A DNA stretch of 47,835 nucleotides from Reyranellaceae bacterium (GCA_022844045.1 JALHMM010000046.1:1-47835), one strand, 5' to 3'. Counted from the stretch's first letter, positions 1-8,369 are shown. Translations and numbers: made by a program. Notes: generated by a model from the letters alone, not told the origin.

Positions 1-4
1 GGTC

Positions 5-69
5 GGGGCGCGCCACTCCAGTGGCGCGGCGGTGGGACGACAAGACGCGCCGCTGGAGTGGCGCGCCCC
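5..69. repeat. Palindromic intergenic repeat, family CTCCAG
   Basis: Inverted repeat with 23-base arms (5-27 and 47-69) that differ at one position and enclose a 19-base loop. The arms centre on CACTCCAG/CTGGAGTG. It lies downstream of the holA stop codon. A second member of the same family is at 34303-34371, after dapB. It may act as a transcription terminator or simply as a mobile palindrome; there is no T-run. Confidence 0.8.
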
Positions 70-114
70 CAGCCTTGAAGGCCACATGCGATGGCCTTGG
101 GATGACAGAGAGTG

Positions 115-1179
115 TTACGCCCGCCTGCGCTGCAGCCCACGCGCAGCCTGGGCTAGGCGCAAGCACAGTCGCCGCGCGATCGCCTCGTCGGGGAACCCTG
201 TGGTCTTGGTGTGCATGTCGGCTTCGAGGATCAGGCCCAGTGCGTCGGCCATGCGCGTGTCGGGCCAGGTGCGGGCCTGGCGCAGGATCGTGTTGCGGCG
301 GCTGAAATGCGGGCGTGGGAAGATGCGCGCGTAGACGCCTTCGATGTTGCTGCCCGCCGCGCCCAGGCGATGCAGCATGTCGGCATGGCGCTGCACGGCG
401 CGCACGATCTGCGGCGCCTTCACGCCTTCGCCGATAACGCGGTCGAGCGCGCGGTCCATGCCGGCGTAGTCGCCGTCGAAGGTGCGATCGACCACGTCGT
501 CGAGGCCGATGGCGGCGGTATCGCCGATCACCGCCATCGCCTCGTCGAGGGTGATGGTGCGCGCCTCTGCCGTCGCGCCCTCGCCGGCCGGGCCTTTGTA
601 GAGCGCGAGCTTCTCCAGCTCCGAGCGTGACAGCGCGCGATCGCCGCCGAGATTGTCGACGAGAAATTCCTGCGTCTCGGCATCGGCACGCAGGCCGAAC
701 TCACCCAGCACGCGCTCGACCAGCCCGCCCAGCGCGTCCTCGCTGTCGGGATAGCAGCCGATGGCGGCGCCGGCCTCGCTGTTGGTGACGGCTTTGCGCA
801 GGCCCGACGCCGGCGCGAGGTTGCCGGCCTCGAGGATGATCAGCGCGTCGCCGGCCGATGCCTCGAACAGCGCCTCGACGGCGGCGAGGCACTCCTCGCC
901 GGCGGGCCGCACGCGCACGACGCGGCGACCGCCCATCAGCGACATCGATTGGAACTCGTCGGCCAGCCGCGCCGGATCTTGCTTCAGCGCATCGCCGCCG
1001 ATATCGACGACGCGGAACGGATCGGCGAGATCGGGGCAGATGCTGAGCGCCAGCGCCTTGCCGCGCTCGGCCACCAGCCCGTCGTCGGAGCCATAGAGCA
1101 GCACGGCGCGCAACGCGGCGTCGGGCTTCTTCGCATAGCCGCGCAGGAAGGCTTCGGCCTGGGCCGCCTTGATCTCCAT
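115..1179 (-). CDS. holA: DNA polymerase III subunit delta (HolA)
   Basis: The protein has 354 residues, the usual length for the clamp-loader delta subunit. The N-terminal part (LLYGSDDGLVAERGKAL, near residue 28) matches the family region that replaces an active Walker A site. Delta opens the beta sliding clamp so that it can be loaded onto primed DNA. In many alphaproteobacteria holA directly follows leuS and lptE. Here those genes lie 14 kb away and holA sits 10 bases after the zinc permease gene on the same strand, so it is probably read from the zinc operon or from a promoter within it. The ATG at 1179 has no strong Shine-Dalgarno sequence. Confidence 0.93.
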   Translation of the reverse strand: MEIKAAQAEAFLRGYAKKPDAALRAVLLYGSDDGLVAERGKALALSICPDLADPFRVVDIGGDALKQDPARLADEFQSMSLMGGRRVVRVRPAGEECLAAVEALFEASAGDALIILEAGNLAPASGLRKAVTNSEAGAAIGCYPDSEDALGGLVERVLGEFGLRADAETQEFLVDNLGGDRALSRSELEKLALYKGPAGEGATAEARTITLDEAMAVIGDTAAIGLDDVVDRTFDGDYAGMDRALDRVIGEGVKAPQIVRAVQRHADMLHRLGAAGSNIEGVYARIFPRPHFSRRNTILRQARTWPDTRMADALGLILEADMHTKTTGFPDEAIARRLCLRLAQAARGLQRRRA

Positions 1180-1189
1180 GCCGGAGAGA

Positions 1190-2065
1190 TTAGCCGTGCA
1201 GGTGGGCCGGACGCGAGAGGCGTTGACGCACCGAATCGCGCGCGCCCAGCAGCAGCGAGGCGATGTAGCAGGCGGCGGCCGTCAGCACGATCGAGGGGCC
1301 CGAGGGCAGGTCGCTGTGGAACGAGACCAGTAGGCCGACATAGCTGGAGAACAGCGCGATCGGCGCCGCCACCAGCGCCATCGACGGCACGTCGCGCGTC
1401 CAGAACGAGGCGGCGATCGCTGGCAGCAGCACCAGGCCCAGCGCCATCAAGGTGCCGATGGCCTGGAAGGCGGCGACCATGTTGAGCACCGCCAGCGCCA
1501 GGAAGGCGTAGTGGAACACCGCGCCGCGCTCACCCATCGCCACGAGGAAGCCGGGGTTGAAGCACTCCACCACCAGCGGGCGGTAGATGATCGCCATGCC
1601 GACCAGGGTGATGGTCGCGGTCGTCGCCACCAGCAGCAGCGACAGGTCGTCGACGGCGAGGATCGAGCCGAACAGGATGTGCACCAGATCGACGCTCGAG
1701 CCTCGGAGCGAGACGATGGTGACGCCCAGCGCCAGCGCGGTGAGATAGGACGCGGCGAAGCTGGCGTCCTCGCGCAGCGAGGTGAAGCGCGCCACGACGC
1801 CCGACAGCAGGGCGACGAGGATGCCGGCGGCGAAACCGCCCGCGCCCATCGCCGGCAGCGACAGGCCACCGAGCAGGAATCCGACCGCCGCGCCGGGCAA
1901 CAGCGAATGCGCCAGCGCATCGCCCATCAGGCTCATGCGGCGCAGTATCAGGAACACGCCGATGGTCGAGCTGCCCACCGACAGCGCCAGGCAAGCCACC
2001 AGCGCGCGGCGCATGAAGCCGAACTCGACGAACGGCCCGAGCAGGAAGTCGTAAAGGGCTTGCAT
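1190..2065 (-). CDS. znuB: Zinc/metal ABC transporter permease (ZnuB family)
   Basis: The protein is a 291-residue ABC-3 family permease with about seven or eight hydrophobic helices. The N-terminal signature RRMSLMGDALAHSLLPG around residues 42-58 is characteristic of ZnuB/MntB-type permeases. It should form the membrane channel of a Zn(II), or less likely Mn(II), importer with the ATPase encoded upstream. The zinc assignment rests on the Zur-like box in front of the operon. A 168-base palindromic element separates it from the ATPase gene and ends a few bases before this start, so part of the ribosome-binding site (AAGGTAGGG) is repeat sequence. No periplasmic binding protein gene (znuA) is adjacent. 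Confidence 0.9.
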   Translation of the reverse strand: MQALYDFLLGPFVEFGFMRRALVACLALSVGSSTIGVFLILRRMSLMGDALAHSLLPGAAVGFLLGGLSLPAMGAGGFAAGILVALLSGVVARFTSLREDASFAASYLTALALGVTIVSLRGSSVDLVHILFGSILAVDDLSLLLVATTATITLVGMAIIYRPLVVECFNPGFLVAMGERGAVFHYAFLALAVLNMVAAFQAIGTLMALGLVLLPAIAASFWTRDVPSMALVAAPIALFSSYVGLLVSFHSDLPSGPSIVLTAAACYIASLLLGARDSVRQRLSRPAHLHG

Positions 2066-2072
2066 CGCTAGT

Positions 2073-2240
2073 CCCTACCTTCCCCCGCTGGCGGGGGAAG
2101 GTGGCGCGAAGCGCCGGATGGGGGTGGCTGTTGAAGACGGACGAGATGTCTCAGGACAGATTACGCCTGGCCGCGAGAGCCACCCCCATCCGTCAGCGCT
2201 TCGCGCTGCCACCTTCCCCCGCCAGCGGGGGAAGGTAGGG
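2073..2240. repeat. Composite palindromic element between znuC and znuB
   Basis: A long inverted repeat with arms at about 2073-2129 and 2178-2240. The arms are almost identical apart from a six-base gap. They enclose a 48-base loop. Each arm contains its own hairpin, CTTCCCCCGC with GCGGGGGAAG, so the element is a hairpin within a hairpin. It separates two cotranscribed genes and could stabilise or attenuate the messenger there. The same architecture appears at 35602-35755. Confidence 0.88.
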
Positions 2241-2285
2241 GTGCGGCCATCACATGCGATAGCCCGGCCCCTCCGGGGGAAGGTA

Positions 2286-3029
2286 TTAGTCAGCCGCGCG
2301 CATGCACGCATCGGCGTCCTCGTCCCACGCCTCGGCCATGGCGCGGGCGCGCAGCATGTTGGCGGCGCTCAGCGTTTCGGCGGTCGGGCCGGCGGCGACC
2401 AGCTCGCGCGCCAGCAGGATGGCGTCGGGAAAACGCGCGCGGGCCTGGTCGATATCGTGGAGCACGCACAGCACCGTGCGGCGGTCGGCATGCCAGCGCT
2501 GCACCAGCGCCATCAGATCGGCGGTCGTGCGCGCGTCGATGGCGTTGAAAGGCTCGTCGAGCAGGATGATCTCGGCGTCCTGCAAAAGCACGCGCGCGAA
2601 CAGCACGCGCTGGAACTGGCCGGCCGACAGGGTCGAGATCGGCCGCCGCTCGAAGCCGCGCAGGCCTACCGCCTCGATGGCATGGATCGCGTCGTGGCGG
2701 TCACGCGCGCTGGCGCCGCCGAAACCGCCGATTCGCCCCCATCTGCCCAGCAGCACGACCTCGAGCACCGAGATCGGAAAGCTGCGGTCGATGTCGGAGA
2801 CCTGCGGCAGATAGGCGATCTTGGCCCGACCGCGGCCCGCCAGGTCGATGCTGCCCTCGACCTTGCCGACTTCGCCGATCACCGCCTTCAGGAGCGTGCT
2901 CTTGCCGGCGCCATTGGGCCCAACCACCGCGGTCAGCGCGCCCTCGGCCACGTCCAGGCTGACGTGATGGATCGCCGGATGGCGCTCATAGGCGACCGTA
3001 AGGTCGCGCAGCCGGAGCGCGGCGCTCAT
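2286..3029 (-). CDS. znuC: Zinc/metal ABC transporter ATP-binding protein (ZnuC family)
   Basis: The protein has 247 residues from the ATG at 3029. Walker A is GPNGAGKST at residues 37-45. The signature motif is a slightly altered LSAGQFQRV, and Walker B is IILLDEPFNAID followed by the H-loop LHDID. It energises the permease encoded downstream. I chose this start because ABC homology begins at once (SAALRLRDLTVAYE) and because its ATG overlaps the TGA of a 44-codon upstream gene as ATGA, a typical translational coupling signal. A longer frame reaching 3224 would run through that upstream gene and through the promoter. Confidence 0.92.
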   Translation of the reverse strand: MSAALRLRDLTVAYERHPAIHHVSLDVAEGALTAVVGPNGAGKSTLLKAVIGEVGKVEGSIDLAGRGRAKIAYLPQVSDIDRSFPISVLEVVLLGRWGRIGGFGGASARDRHDAIHAIEAVGLRGFERRPISTLSAGQFQRVLFARVLLQDAEIILLDEPFNAIDARTTADLMALVQRWHADRRTVLCVLHDIDQARARFPDAILLARELVAAGPTAETLSAANMLRARAMAEAWDEDADACMRAAD

Positions 3030-3160
3030 GCCAGCGCCCACAGCACGGCCAGCCAGACCATGCCCGCCGGGACGAGCGCCCAGGCGGCGCGCCTGGCGGC
3101 GCTCAGCGACATCAGCGCGGTCGCGAGGTCGGTGGACAGGTGGTGGTGATGCGTGGCCAT
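3026..3160 (-). CDS. 44-residue His-rich single-helix peptide, first gene of the zinc operon
   Basis: A short open frame begins with ATG at 3160. It starts MATHHHHLST and ends in a hydrophobic stretch (about residues 25-44, WALVPAGMVWLAVLWALA). Its TGA overlaps the znuC ATG as ATGA. Four consecutive histidines followed by one membrane helix would suit a metal-sensing, metal-buffering or transporter-assembly peptide. I do not recognise a named family. Evidence that it is real: the four-base coupling overlap, a TATAAT and Zur-like box 14 bases upstream of the ATG, and the metal-binding composition in a metal operon. Against it: there is no clear Shine-Dalgarno sequence, and short frames arise easily in G+C-rich DNA. 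Confidence 0.6.
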   Translation of the reverse strand: MATHHHHLSTDLATALMSLSAARRAAWALVPAGMVWLAVLWALA

Positions 3161-3168
3161 CGGATAGC

Positions 3169-3187
3169 GCAATATTATAACATAGGA
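3169..3187 (-). promoter_or_regulatory. Zur-like operator overlapping the zinc operon -10 box
   Basis: Read on the minus strand the site contains ATGTTATAATATTGC. This closely matches one half plus the centre of the known Zur consensus, ATGTTATA-N-TATAACAT. A perfect TATAAT (plus-strand 3174-3179) lies inside it, so a bound repressor would cover the -10 box. The expected -35 region is weak (TCACAT, near 3197-3202). The predicted transcript start is only about seven bases before the ATG of the 44-residue peptide. Confidence 0.65.
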
Positions 3188-3265
3188 TCGCCCAAGATGT
3201 GACCCATGGGCTGGTTGGGCGCAAGGCGATTCGGCGCGCGAGACGGCGTCGCCTTTACCGGCGCT

Positions 3266-3281
3266 AAATGATGTGTCATTT
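3266..3281. promoter_or_regulatory. Palindrome AAATGA-N4-TCATTT
   Basis: A perfect inverted repeat with six-base arms and a four-base centre (TGTG). It lies between the divergent zinc operon and the DUF1223 gene, about 85 bases upstream of the Zur-like box and 113 bases before the DUF1223 start. It is A+T-rich against a G+C-rich background, as operators often are. The binding protein is unknown; it is not a close match to the Zur box. Confidence 0.35.
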
Positions 3282-3393
3282 CCCCGTGGCCGCTGGAGGT
3301 ATCACCCGCTTTTGAACCAGCATTGCTCGTTTCGTGCGCAAGTTGGCCGCGAAGTGATTGGCGCGGGTGTCTCGCGACAGGCACATTCGGACT

Positions 3394-4152
<759 letters not shown>

Positions 4153-4156
4153 AGCA

Positions 4157-4172
4157 CGTTCCGATCGGAACG
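4157..4172. repeat. Perfect 16-base palindrome CGTTCCGATCGGAACG
   Basis: A fully self-complementary 16-base sequence five bases after the DUF1223 stop codon, immediately before the palindromic repeat at 4183. It could be a dyad operator or part of the intergenic repeat unit. No T-run follows, so a simple terminator is not supported. Confidence 0.6.
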
Positions 4173-4182
4173 AGGCAGAGCT

Positions 4183-4245
4183 GTCATCCCGCGCGGAGCG
4201 AGGGATCCAGGCTGGCTCTGGATCCCTCGCTCCGCTCGGGATGAC
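4183..4245. repeat. Palindromic repeat, family GTCATCCCGAGCG
   Basis: The arms at 4183-4210 and 4218-4245 are 28 bases each with a seven-base loop. They run from GTCATCCCG to GGGATCCAG and back. Related copies lie at 29109-29176 and 32193-32261. This copy separates the DUF1223 and EI24 genes, both on the plus strand. The family is a type of intergenic palindrome seen in many alphaproteobacterial genomes. Confidence 0.85.
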
Positions 4246-4293
4246 GGGACGTGGGCGATTGCGATCTCGCCGCACAAAGTCGCACGCGACGTC

Positions 4294-4322
4294 TTGGGTC
4301 GGTCGCGCCGGCGACCTATATT
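4294..4322 (+). promoter_or_regulatory. Sigma-70-type promoter giving a probable leaderless EI24 transcript
   Basis: TTGGGT (4294-4299), a 17-base spacer and TATATT (4317-4322). The initiation point expected six to eight bases after the -10 box coincides with the ATG at 4330. No Shine-Dalgarno sequence precedes that ATG. The combination suggests leaderless translation. Confidence 0.55.
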
Positions 4323-4329
4323 CGCCGCC

Positions 4330-5070
4330 ATGTTCTCCGCGATCGAGAAATCCTTCGGCCAGCTGTTCGACCCGAAGCTGCGCTGGGTGGTGCTGAAATC
4401 CCTCGCCTTGGCGTTGGTGCTCTACGTCGTGTTGTGGCTGGTGATGCGCTGGGTAGGCCAGTCGATCCCGACCGTCGATATCGGCTGGTTCGGGCCCAAG
4501 ACCAACGCCTGGCTCGACGAGGGTATGCGCTGGGTCGTCAGCCTGCTGGCTTTCGTCGCCCCGCTCCTGCTCTTCCCCGCTTTCTTCGGCATGATGGTCG
4601 GCCTGTTCCTCGACGAGGTCGCCGACGCGGTCGAGGCGCGCCACTACCCGGAGCTGGGTGTGGCGCGTGGCACGCCGATTGCGGTCGGCCTGTGGTCAGG
4701 CGTGAAGTTCCTGCTGCTGATGCTGGGCGTGAACCTGCTGTTGCTGCCGATCTATCTGGTGCTGCTGTTCATTCCGCCGACCGGCCTGATCCTGTTCTAT
4801 ATCGTCAACGGCCACATGGCCGGCGCGATGTATCACGAGGGCGTGGGCATTCGCCGGCGCACCGCGGGCGAGACCAAGAAATTGCGCGCGCCCGACAGCG
4901 GGCGCGTCTGGATGACCGGCATCCTGATCATGCTGATGGGCACCGTGCCGTTCCTCAACCTGCTGGCCCCGGTGGTCGGCACGGCGATGATGGTGCACAA
5001 CGCGGCGGCGCTGCGTCAGCCGGTCATTCCCCCGCCATTCCCCGGCCCGTCGGCCCCGCGCACCGCCTGA
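4330..5070 (+). CDS. EI24 domain-containing (CysZ-related) membrane protein
   Basis: The protein has 246 residues with about four long hydrophobic regions near residues 20-42, 68-95, 118-150 and 190-215. The cytoplasmic motif LFLDEVADAVEARHYP after the second region is typical of alphaproteobacterial EI24/CysZ-like proteins. Bacterial CysZ imports sulfate, but the wider EI24 family has no agreed function and no cys gene is nearby, so sulfate transport is only a possibility. The ATG at 4330 is preferred over an upstream TTG at 4294 because that TTG lies in the -35 element. Confidence 0.82.
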   Translation: MFSAIEKSFGQLFDPKLRWVVLKSLALALVLYVVLWLVMRWVGQSIPTVDIGWFGPKTNAWLDEGMRWVVSLLAFVAPLLLFPAFFGMMVGLFLDEVADAVEARHYPELGVARGTPIAVGLWSGVKFLLLMLGVNLLLLPIYLVLLFIPPTGLILFYIVNGHMAGAMYHEGVGIRRRTAGETKKLRAPDSGRVWMTGILIMLMGTVPFLNLLAPVVGTAMMVHNAAALRQPVIPPPFPGPSAPRTA

Positions 5071-5136
5071 GGCTTTGCGCGCCCGCACCGGCGGCGTATG
5101 GTGCCGCCGCCCTCATTTTTTCCCAGATCACGACCG

Positions 5137-5532
5137 ATGCGCCTCGCCGCCCTTGCCCTCTGCGCCCTGCCCCTCGCCGCCTGCGTCAGCGATTCCAGCG
5201 GCGGCCGTAGTGTCAGCCAGTACTCGCTGAGCAGCGCCGAGCCCGGCGTCTTCACATCCAGCAAGTCCGGCCAGCCGATCCCGCTGGAGAGCTTGCGCGG
5301 CATGGACGAGCGCCGTGTGGCGCAAACCTTCGGCCGCCCGGTCTTCACCCGCGAGGACGGCCCGTCGCGCCTGCTGCGCTTCCGCAGCGACGCCTGCGAC
5401 CTCGACCTGTTCCTGTATCAGGCCGGCGGCGGCTGGCAGGTACGCCATGTCGAGGCGCGCGACCCGCGCCTGCGCACCTTGCCGGTCGATCGCTGCGCCG
5501 GCTCCGTGGCGGCGCAGAAACGCACGGCCTGA
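5137..5532 (+). CDS. Small putative outer-membrane lipoprotein, function unknown
   Basis: The protein has 131 residues. It begins with a lipoprotein signal (MRLAALALCALPLAAC) whose lipobox cysteine is C16. The mature part is about 115 residues. A serine-rich linker is followed by a compact domain containing RRVAQTFGRPVFTREDGPS and RFRSDACDLDLFLY, which resembles the small SmpA/BamE-like folds of envelope lipoproteins. I cannot name the family. The start at 5137 is chosen because the signal peptide begins there; an in-frame upstream GTG at 5098-5101 would add a non-signal extension. A weak promoter (TTGCGC at 5075, TATGGT at 5097) lies just after the EI24 gene. It ends six bases from the convergent gene at 5539. 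Confidence 0.75.
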   Translation: MRLAALALCALPLAACVSDSSGGRSVSQYSLSSAEPGVFTSSKSGQPIPLESLRGMDERRVAQTFGRPVFTREDGPSRLLRFRSDACDLDLFLYQAGGGWQVRHVEARDPRLRTLPVDRCAGSVAAQKRTA

Positions 5533-5538
5533 TCTCCT

Positions 5539-6180
5539 TCAGATCTCGAACGTTTCGAGTTCCGCGAGAACAGCAGTCTCGTTGAGCAGTTCTGAAGGCC
5601 AATACCGCTGACCGCCCCACACCGAGACCGGCAGCAGCAATCCTGTGCGGTTCGTTGCAACGACAAAGCTCATAAACTGGTCATCCGTTGCGATCATTGA
5701 CGGTACGAGTTCAGCCCGCACGGCTTCAAACAGCGCATTGGCCCGGCCGTTTTCTTCCCTCGCCACGACATCTGGCGCCAAGCTTAGTCGATGAAAAGCA
5801 CCGAGAATGGCGATCTCTTCTCTACGCAGCGTAGAAAGTAGCTCCGCATAGCGACTGAAACTGCTCGCATACAAGCAGCTGCGTTCGTATTGTCCTTTGA
5901 TGACTCGCGACAGAAGACGGAGGTTTGAACGTGCCGCCCCCTCTTCTGCTGCACGAGCGTAGCGAAACAGAACACCAATAACCTCGTCGCTTTCGGCCAT
6001 ATCGGCAGGGAGCACTTTGCCGGCGGTCAGTTCCGCCATAAGGATCTCTCGCGCCAATTCGAGCCGGCGCTGTAGGAAGCCCGCTAGTGCGACTCCAGCC
6101 AGATTGGCGGCAGGAAAACCAAAGAAAGCCAAGAGGTCGTTAACGCCCGCAGCTGCAATAGCTGGCAGATTTCTCGACAT
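5539..6180 (-). CDS. Hypothetical protein of lower G+C, possibly acquired
   Basis: The 213-residue protein matches no family I recognise. Residues 5-35 are mildly hydrophobic (AGVNDLLAFFGFPAANLAGV) and could be one membrane-associated helix. The rest looks mainly helical, with a charged central part (LRREEIAILGAFHRL), and then an aromatic C-terminal segment. Three 60-base lines counted by hand gave about 57 percent G+C, clearly below the neighbouring genes, which suggests horizontal acquisition. The gene lies 12 bases after the gentisate dioxygenase gene on the same strand, so it may be cotranscribed, but the products have no obvious functional link. A role in defence or phage interaction is possible but unsupported. 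Confidence 0.6.
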   Translation of the reverse strand: MSRNLPAIAAAGVNDLLAFFGFPAANLAGVALAGFLQRRLELAREILMAELTAGKVLPADMAESDEVIGVLFRYARAAEEGAARSNLRLLSRVIKGQYERSCLYASSFSRYAELLSTLRREEIAILGAFHRLSLAPDVVAREENGRANALFEAVRAELVPSMIATDDQFMSFVVATNRTGLLLPVSVWGGQRYWPSELLNETAVLAELETFEI

Positions 6181-6192
6181 GATCTGCTTGAC

Positions 6193-7242
6193 CTACTTCC
6201 TGCCGCGATCCTCGCGCCACAAATCGAGTCGTTCCTGGATCGGCCGGTCCGAGAAGCTGAACAGCACCGCCTCAGCTGACGCCTTATGCGTCACCGTCAT
6301 CCAGCTCGGCACGATGAAGTGGTCGCGCTTCTTCCAGGCGATGATCTCTTTGCCGATCGTCGTCTCGCCCTCGCCCTCGACGACCGAGACCACCGTGCCG
6401 TCGGTGCTGCGATAGGGCGACGTCGCGAAGCCCTTGGGCAGCAACTGCATGAAGGTGCCCATGGTGGCGATCGGCGCGCCGCCGGTGGCGGGGTTCACAT
6501 AGCGCAGCTTGTGGCCGTGACACGGGTCGGGGGCGCCGGCCGCCGCCAAGCGCGCCAGTGCCTCGCGCGTGCGGGCGTAGGGATAGTTGAAGATCGGTGA
6601 GGCCTGGCGCGACACCTTGTGATCGACCGGCAGCAGGCCCGCGGCGTAGCGCGCATCGGAGTCGCCTTCCGGCCGCGTGACGACCTGCTCGTCCTCTTCG
6701 CCGTTTTCGGCGAAGCCGGCGTTGAACAGGGCGACGATCGGGATGTCGAGGCCGTCGAGCCAGACCATCGGCTGTGATGAATCATTGCCATGGTCGTGCC
6801 AGGTCCAGGACGGCGTGATGACGAAATCGCCCTCGCGCATGATGGTGCGCTCGCCGTCGACCGCGGTGTAGGCGCCCTCGCCTTCGACGATGAAGCGCAG
6901 CGCCGATTGCGTGTGGCGATGGCTGGGCGCGATCTCACCGGGCAGGATGAGCTGCAGGCCGGCATAAAGCGTGGGCGTCGCGCAAGCCGTGCCCTTGAGC
7001 GCCGGGTTCTCGAGGATCAGCACGCGACGGATGGCTTCCTTCGCCGTGATCAGCGCGCCCGATTCCATCAGGAACGGCCGCACCTGTTCGTAGCGCCAAT
7101 GCGCCGGCACGTATTTCGGCGCCGGCGAGGGCGGCACCAGCTGGTGCATCGACTCCCACAACGGCGCCATCGAAAGCGTGGCGATGCGTTCGTAGAAGTC
7201 GCGCCGCGCGTTGGCGCCACTGCGCACCGGCTCCGCCGTCAT
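6193..7242 (-). CDS. Gentisate 1,2-dioxygenase (bicupin)
   Basis: The 349-residue protein has two cupin domains. The first carries likely Fe(II) ligands in PSHRHTQSALRF (H108 and H110), and WHDHGN follows at residues 148-153. The family opens the aromatic ring of gentisate between the carboxyl-bearing and hydroxyl-bearing carbons to give maleylpyruvate, in the cytoplasm. Length and both motifs fit gentisate or 1-hydroxy-2-naphthoate dioxygenases; the precise substrate cannot be settled from sequence alone. No maleylpyruvate isomerase or fumarylpyruvate hydrolase gene is adjacent. It faces a TctC-type binding protein gene, which may supply an aromatic or organic acid substrate. Confidence 0.83.
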   Translation of the reverse strand: MTAEPVRSGANARRDFYERIATLSMAPLWESMHQLVPPSPAPKYVPAHWRYEQVRPFLMESGALITAKEAIRRVLILENPALKGTACATPTLYAGLQLILPGEIAPSHRHTQSALRFIVEGEGAYTAVDGERTIMREGDFVITPSWTWHDHGNDSSQPMVWLDGLDIPIVALFNAGFAENGEEDEQVVTRPEGDSDARYAAGLLPVDHKVSRQASPIFNYPYARTREALARLAAAGAPDPCHGHKLRYVNPATGGAPIATMGTFMQLLPKGFATSPYRSTDGTVVSVVEGEGETTIGKEIIAWKKRDHFIVPSWMTVTHKASAEAVLFSFSDRPIQERLDLWREDRGRK

Positions 7243-7364
7243 GATCCGCTCTCCGTCGATACCGCAGGATTAGACGATCCGCACCCCGCCTTGTCGAGGC
7301 GCGCTTGCGTCGCGCGTCTGCCTCGGCTTGACTGCGCGCCATCATTCGACGGGAGGATTTCACT

Positions 7365-8348
7365 ATGGCCATCCGCCTGGGTCGCCGGCAGGCGCTAGCC
7401 CTGGGCGCCGGCGCGCTCGCTTTGCCGACGCACGCGCGCGCGCAGTCCGGTCTGCCGGCGGGCACGATCAAGCTGCTGATCGGCTTTCCCGCCGGCGGCG
7501 GCACCGACGTGATGGGCCGCATCGTGGTCGAGAAGATCCGCGAGCGCACCGGCGCCAACATCGTGGTCGAGAACAAGGGTGGCGCCAGCGGCACGGTGGC
7601 CGCCGAGCAGCTCAAGAACGCGGCGCCGGACGGCCTGACGCTGATGCTGGCGCCGATCGCCTCGACGGTGATGGCGCAGCTCACCTTCCCCAAGCTGCCT
7701 TACGACATCCAGGCCGACTTCGCGCCGATCAGCCTGCTCGGTACCTTCCAGCTCGCCTACGCGATTTCGCCGACCTTGGGCGTCAACACGCTGGCGGAGT
7801 ATATCGCCTGGCTGAAGGCCGATCCCAAGCGCGCCAGTTTCGGCACCACGGCGATGGGCAGCCTGCCGATGTTCTTCGGCACCATGTTGGGTGGCGGCAT
7901 CGGCGTCGACCTGCAGCCCGTGCCCTATCGCGGCGCGGCGCCGCTGGTCCAGGATCTCATGAGCGGGCAGGTGCCGGCGGGCACCGGCGCGCTCACCGAC
8001 TTTCTGCAGCACCATCGCGGCGGCAAGGTGCGGATCCTCGCGACCTCGGGAGCGAAGCGTGCGATCGCCGGCCCCGACCTGCCGACCTTCACCGAGCTCG
8101 GCTATCCCAAGATCGTCGGCGATGGCTGGCTGGGCTTCTACGCGCCGGCGAAGACGCCGCCGGCCATCGTCGAGGCGTTCAATCGCGAGATCGTCGCCGC
8201 GGCGAGTGCCGAGGACGTGAAGACGAAGCTGATCGAAGCCGGGCTGGAGCCGCGCACCACCACACCGAAGGCGTTCGCGGATTTCGTCGTGTCCGAGATC
8301 GAGCGCTGGAAACCGGTGATCGCCGCGTCGGGCTACAAGCAGCAATAG
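7365..8348 (+). CDS. Tripartite tricarboxylate transporter substrate-binding protein (TctC/Bug family)
   Basis: The 327-residue protein has an Arg-rich signal peptide ending near residue 27 (ALPTHARAQ). The Bug-family pattern follows: IKLLIGFPAGGGTDVMGR near residues 34-51, then NIVVENKGGASG. These periplasmic proteins bind carboxylates or related acids and deliver them to TctAB permeases. No TctA or TctB gene is adjacent, so this is one of the orphan binding proteins common in such genomes. A strong ribosome-binding site (GGGAGGA) precedes the ATG at 7365. It is divergent from the gentisate dioxygenase gene, so an aromatic-acid ligand is a reasonable guess. Confidence 0.88.
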   Translation: MAIRLGRRQALALGAGALALPTHARAQSGLPAGTIKLLIGFPAGGGTDVMGRIVVEKIRERTGANIVVENKGGASGTVAAEQLKNAAPDGLTLMLAPIASTVMAQLTFPKLPYDIQADFAPISLLGTFQLAYAISPTLGVNTLAEYIAWLKADPKRASFGTTAMGSLPMFFGTMLGGGIGVDLQPVPYRGAAPLVQDLMSGQVPAGTGALTDFLQHHRGGKVRILATSGAKRAIAGPDLPTFTELGYPKIVGDGWLGFYAPAKTPPAIVEAFNREIVAAASAEDVKTKLIEAGLEPRTTTPKAFADFVVSEIERWKPVIAASGYKQQ

Positions 8349-8369
8349 GCGGCGCGCCCGCGCCCGGGA

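Noticed and set aside
7243..7364. Inverted repeat GAGGCGCGC / GCGCGTCTGCCTC between gentisate dioxygenase and TctC genes as a regulator site.
   Set aside because: The match is imperfect and such G+C-rich arms arise by chance in this background; no promoter elements align with it.
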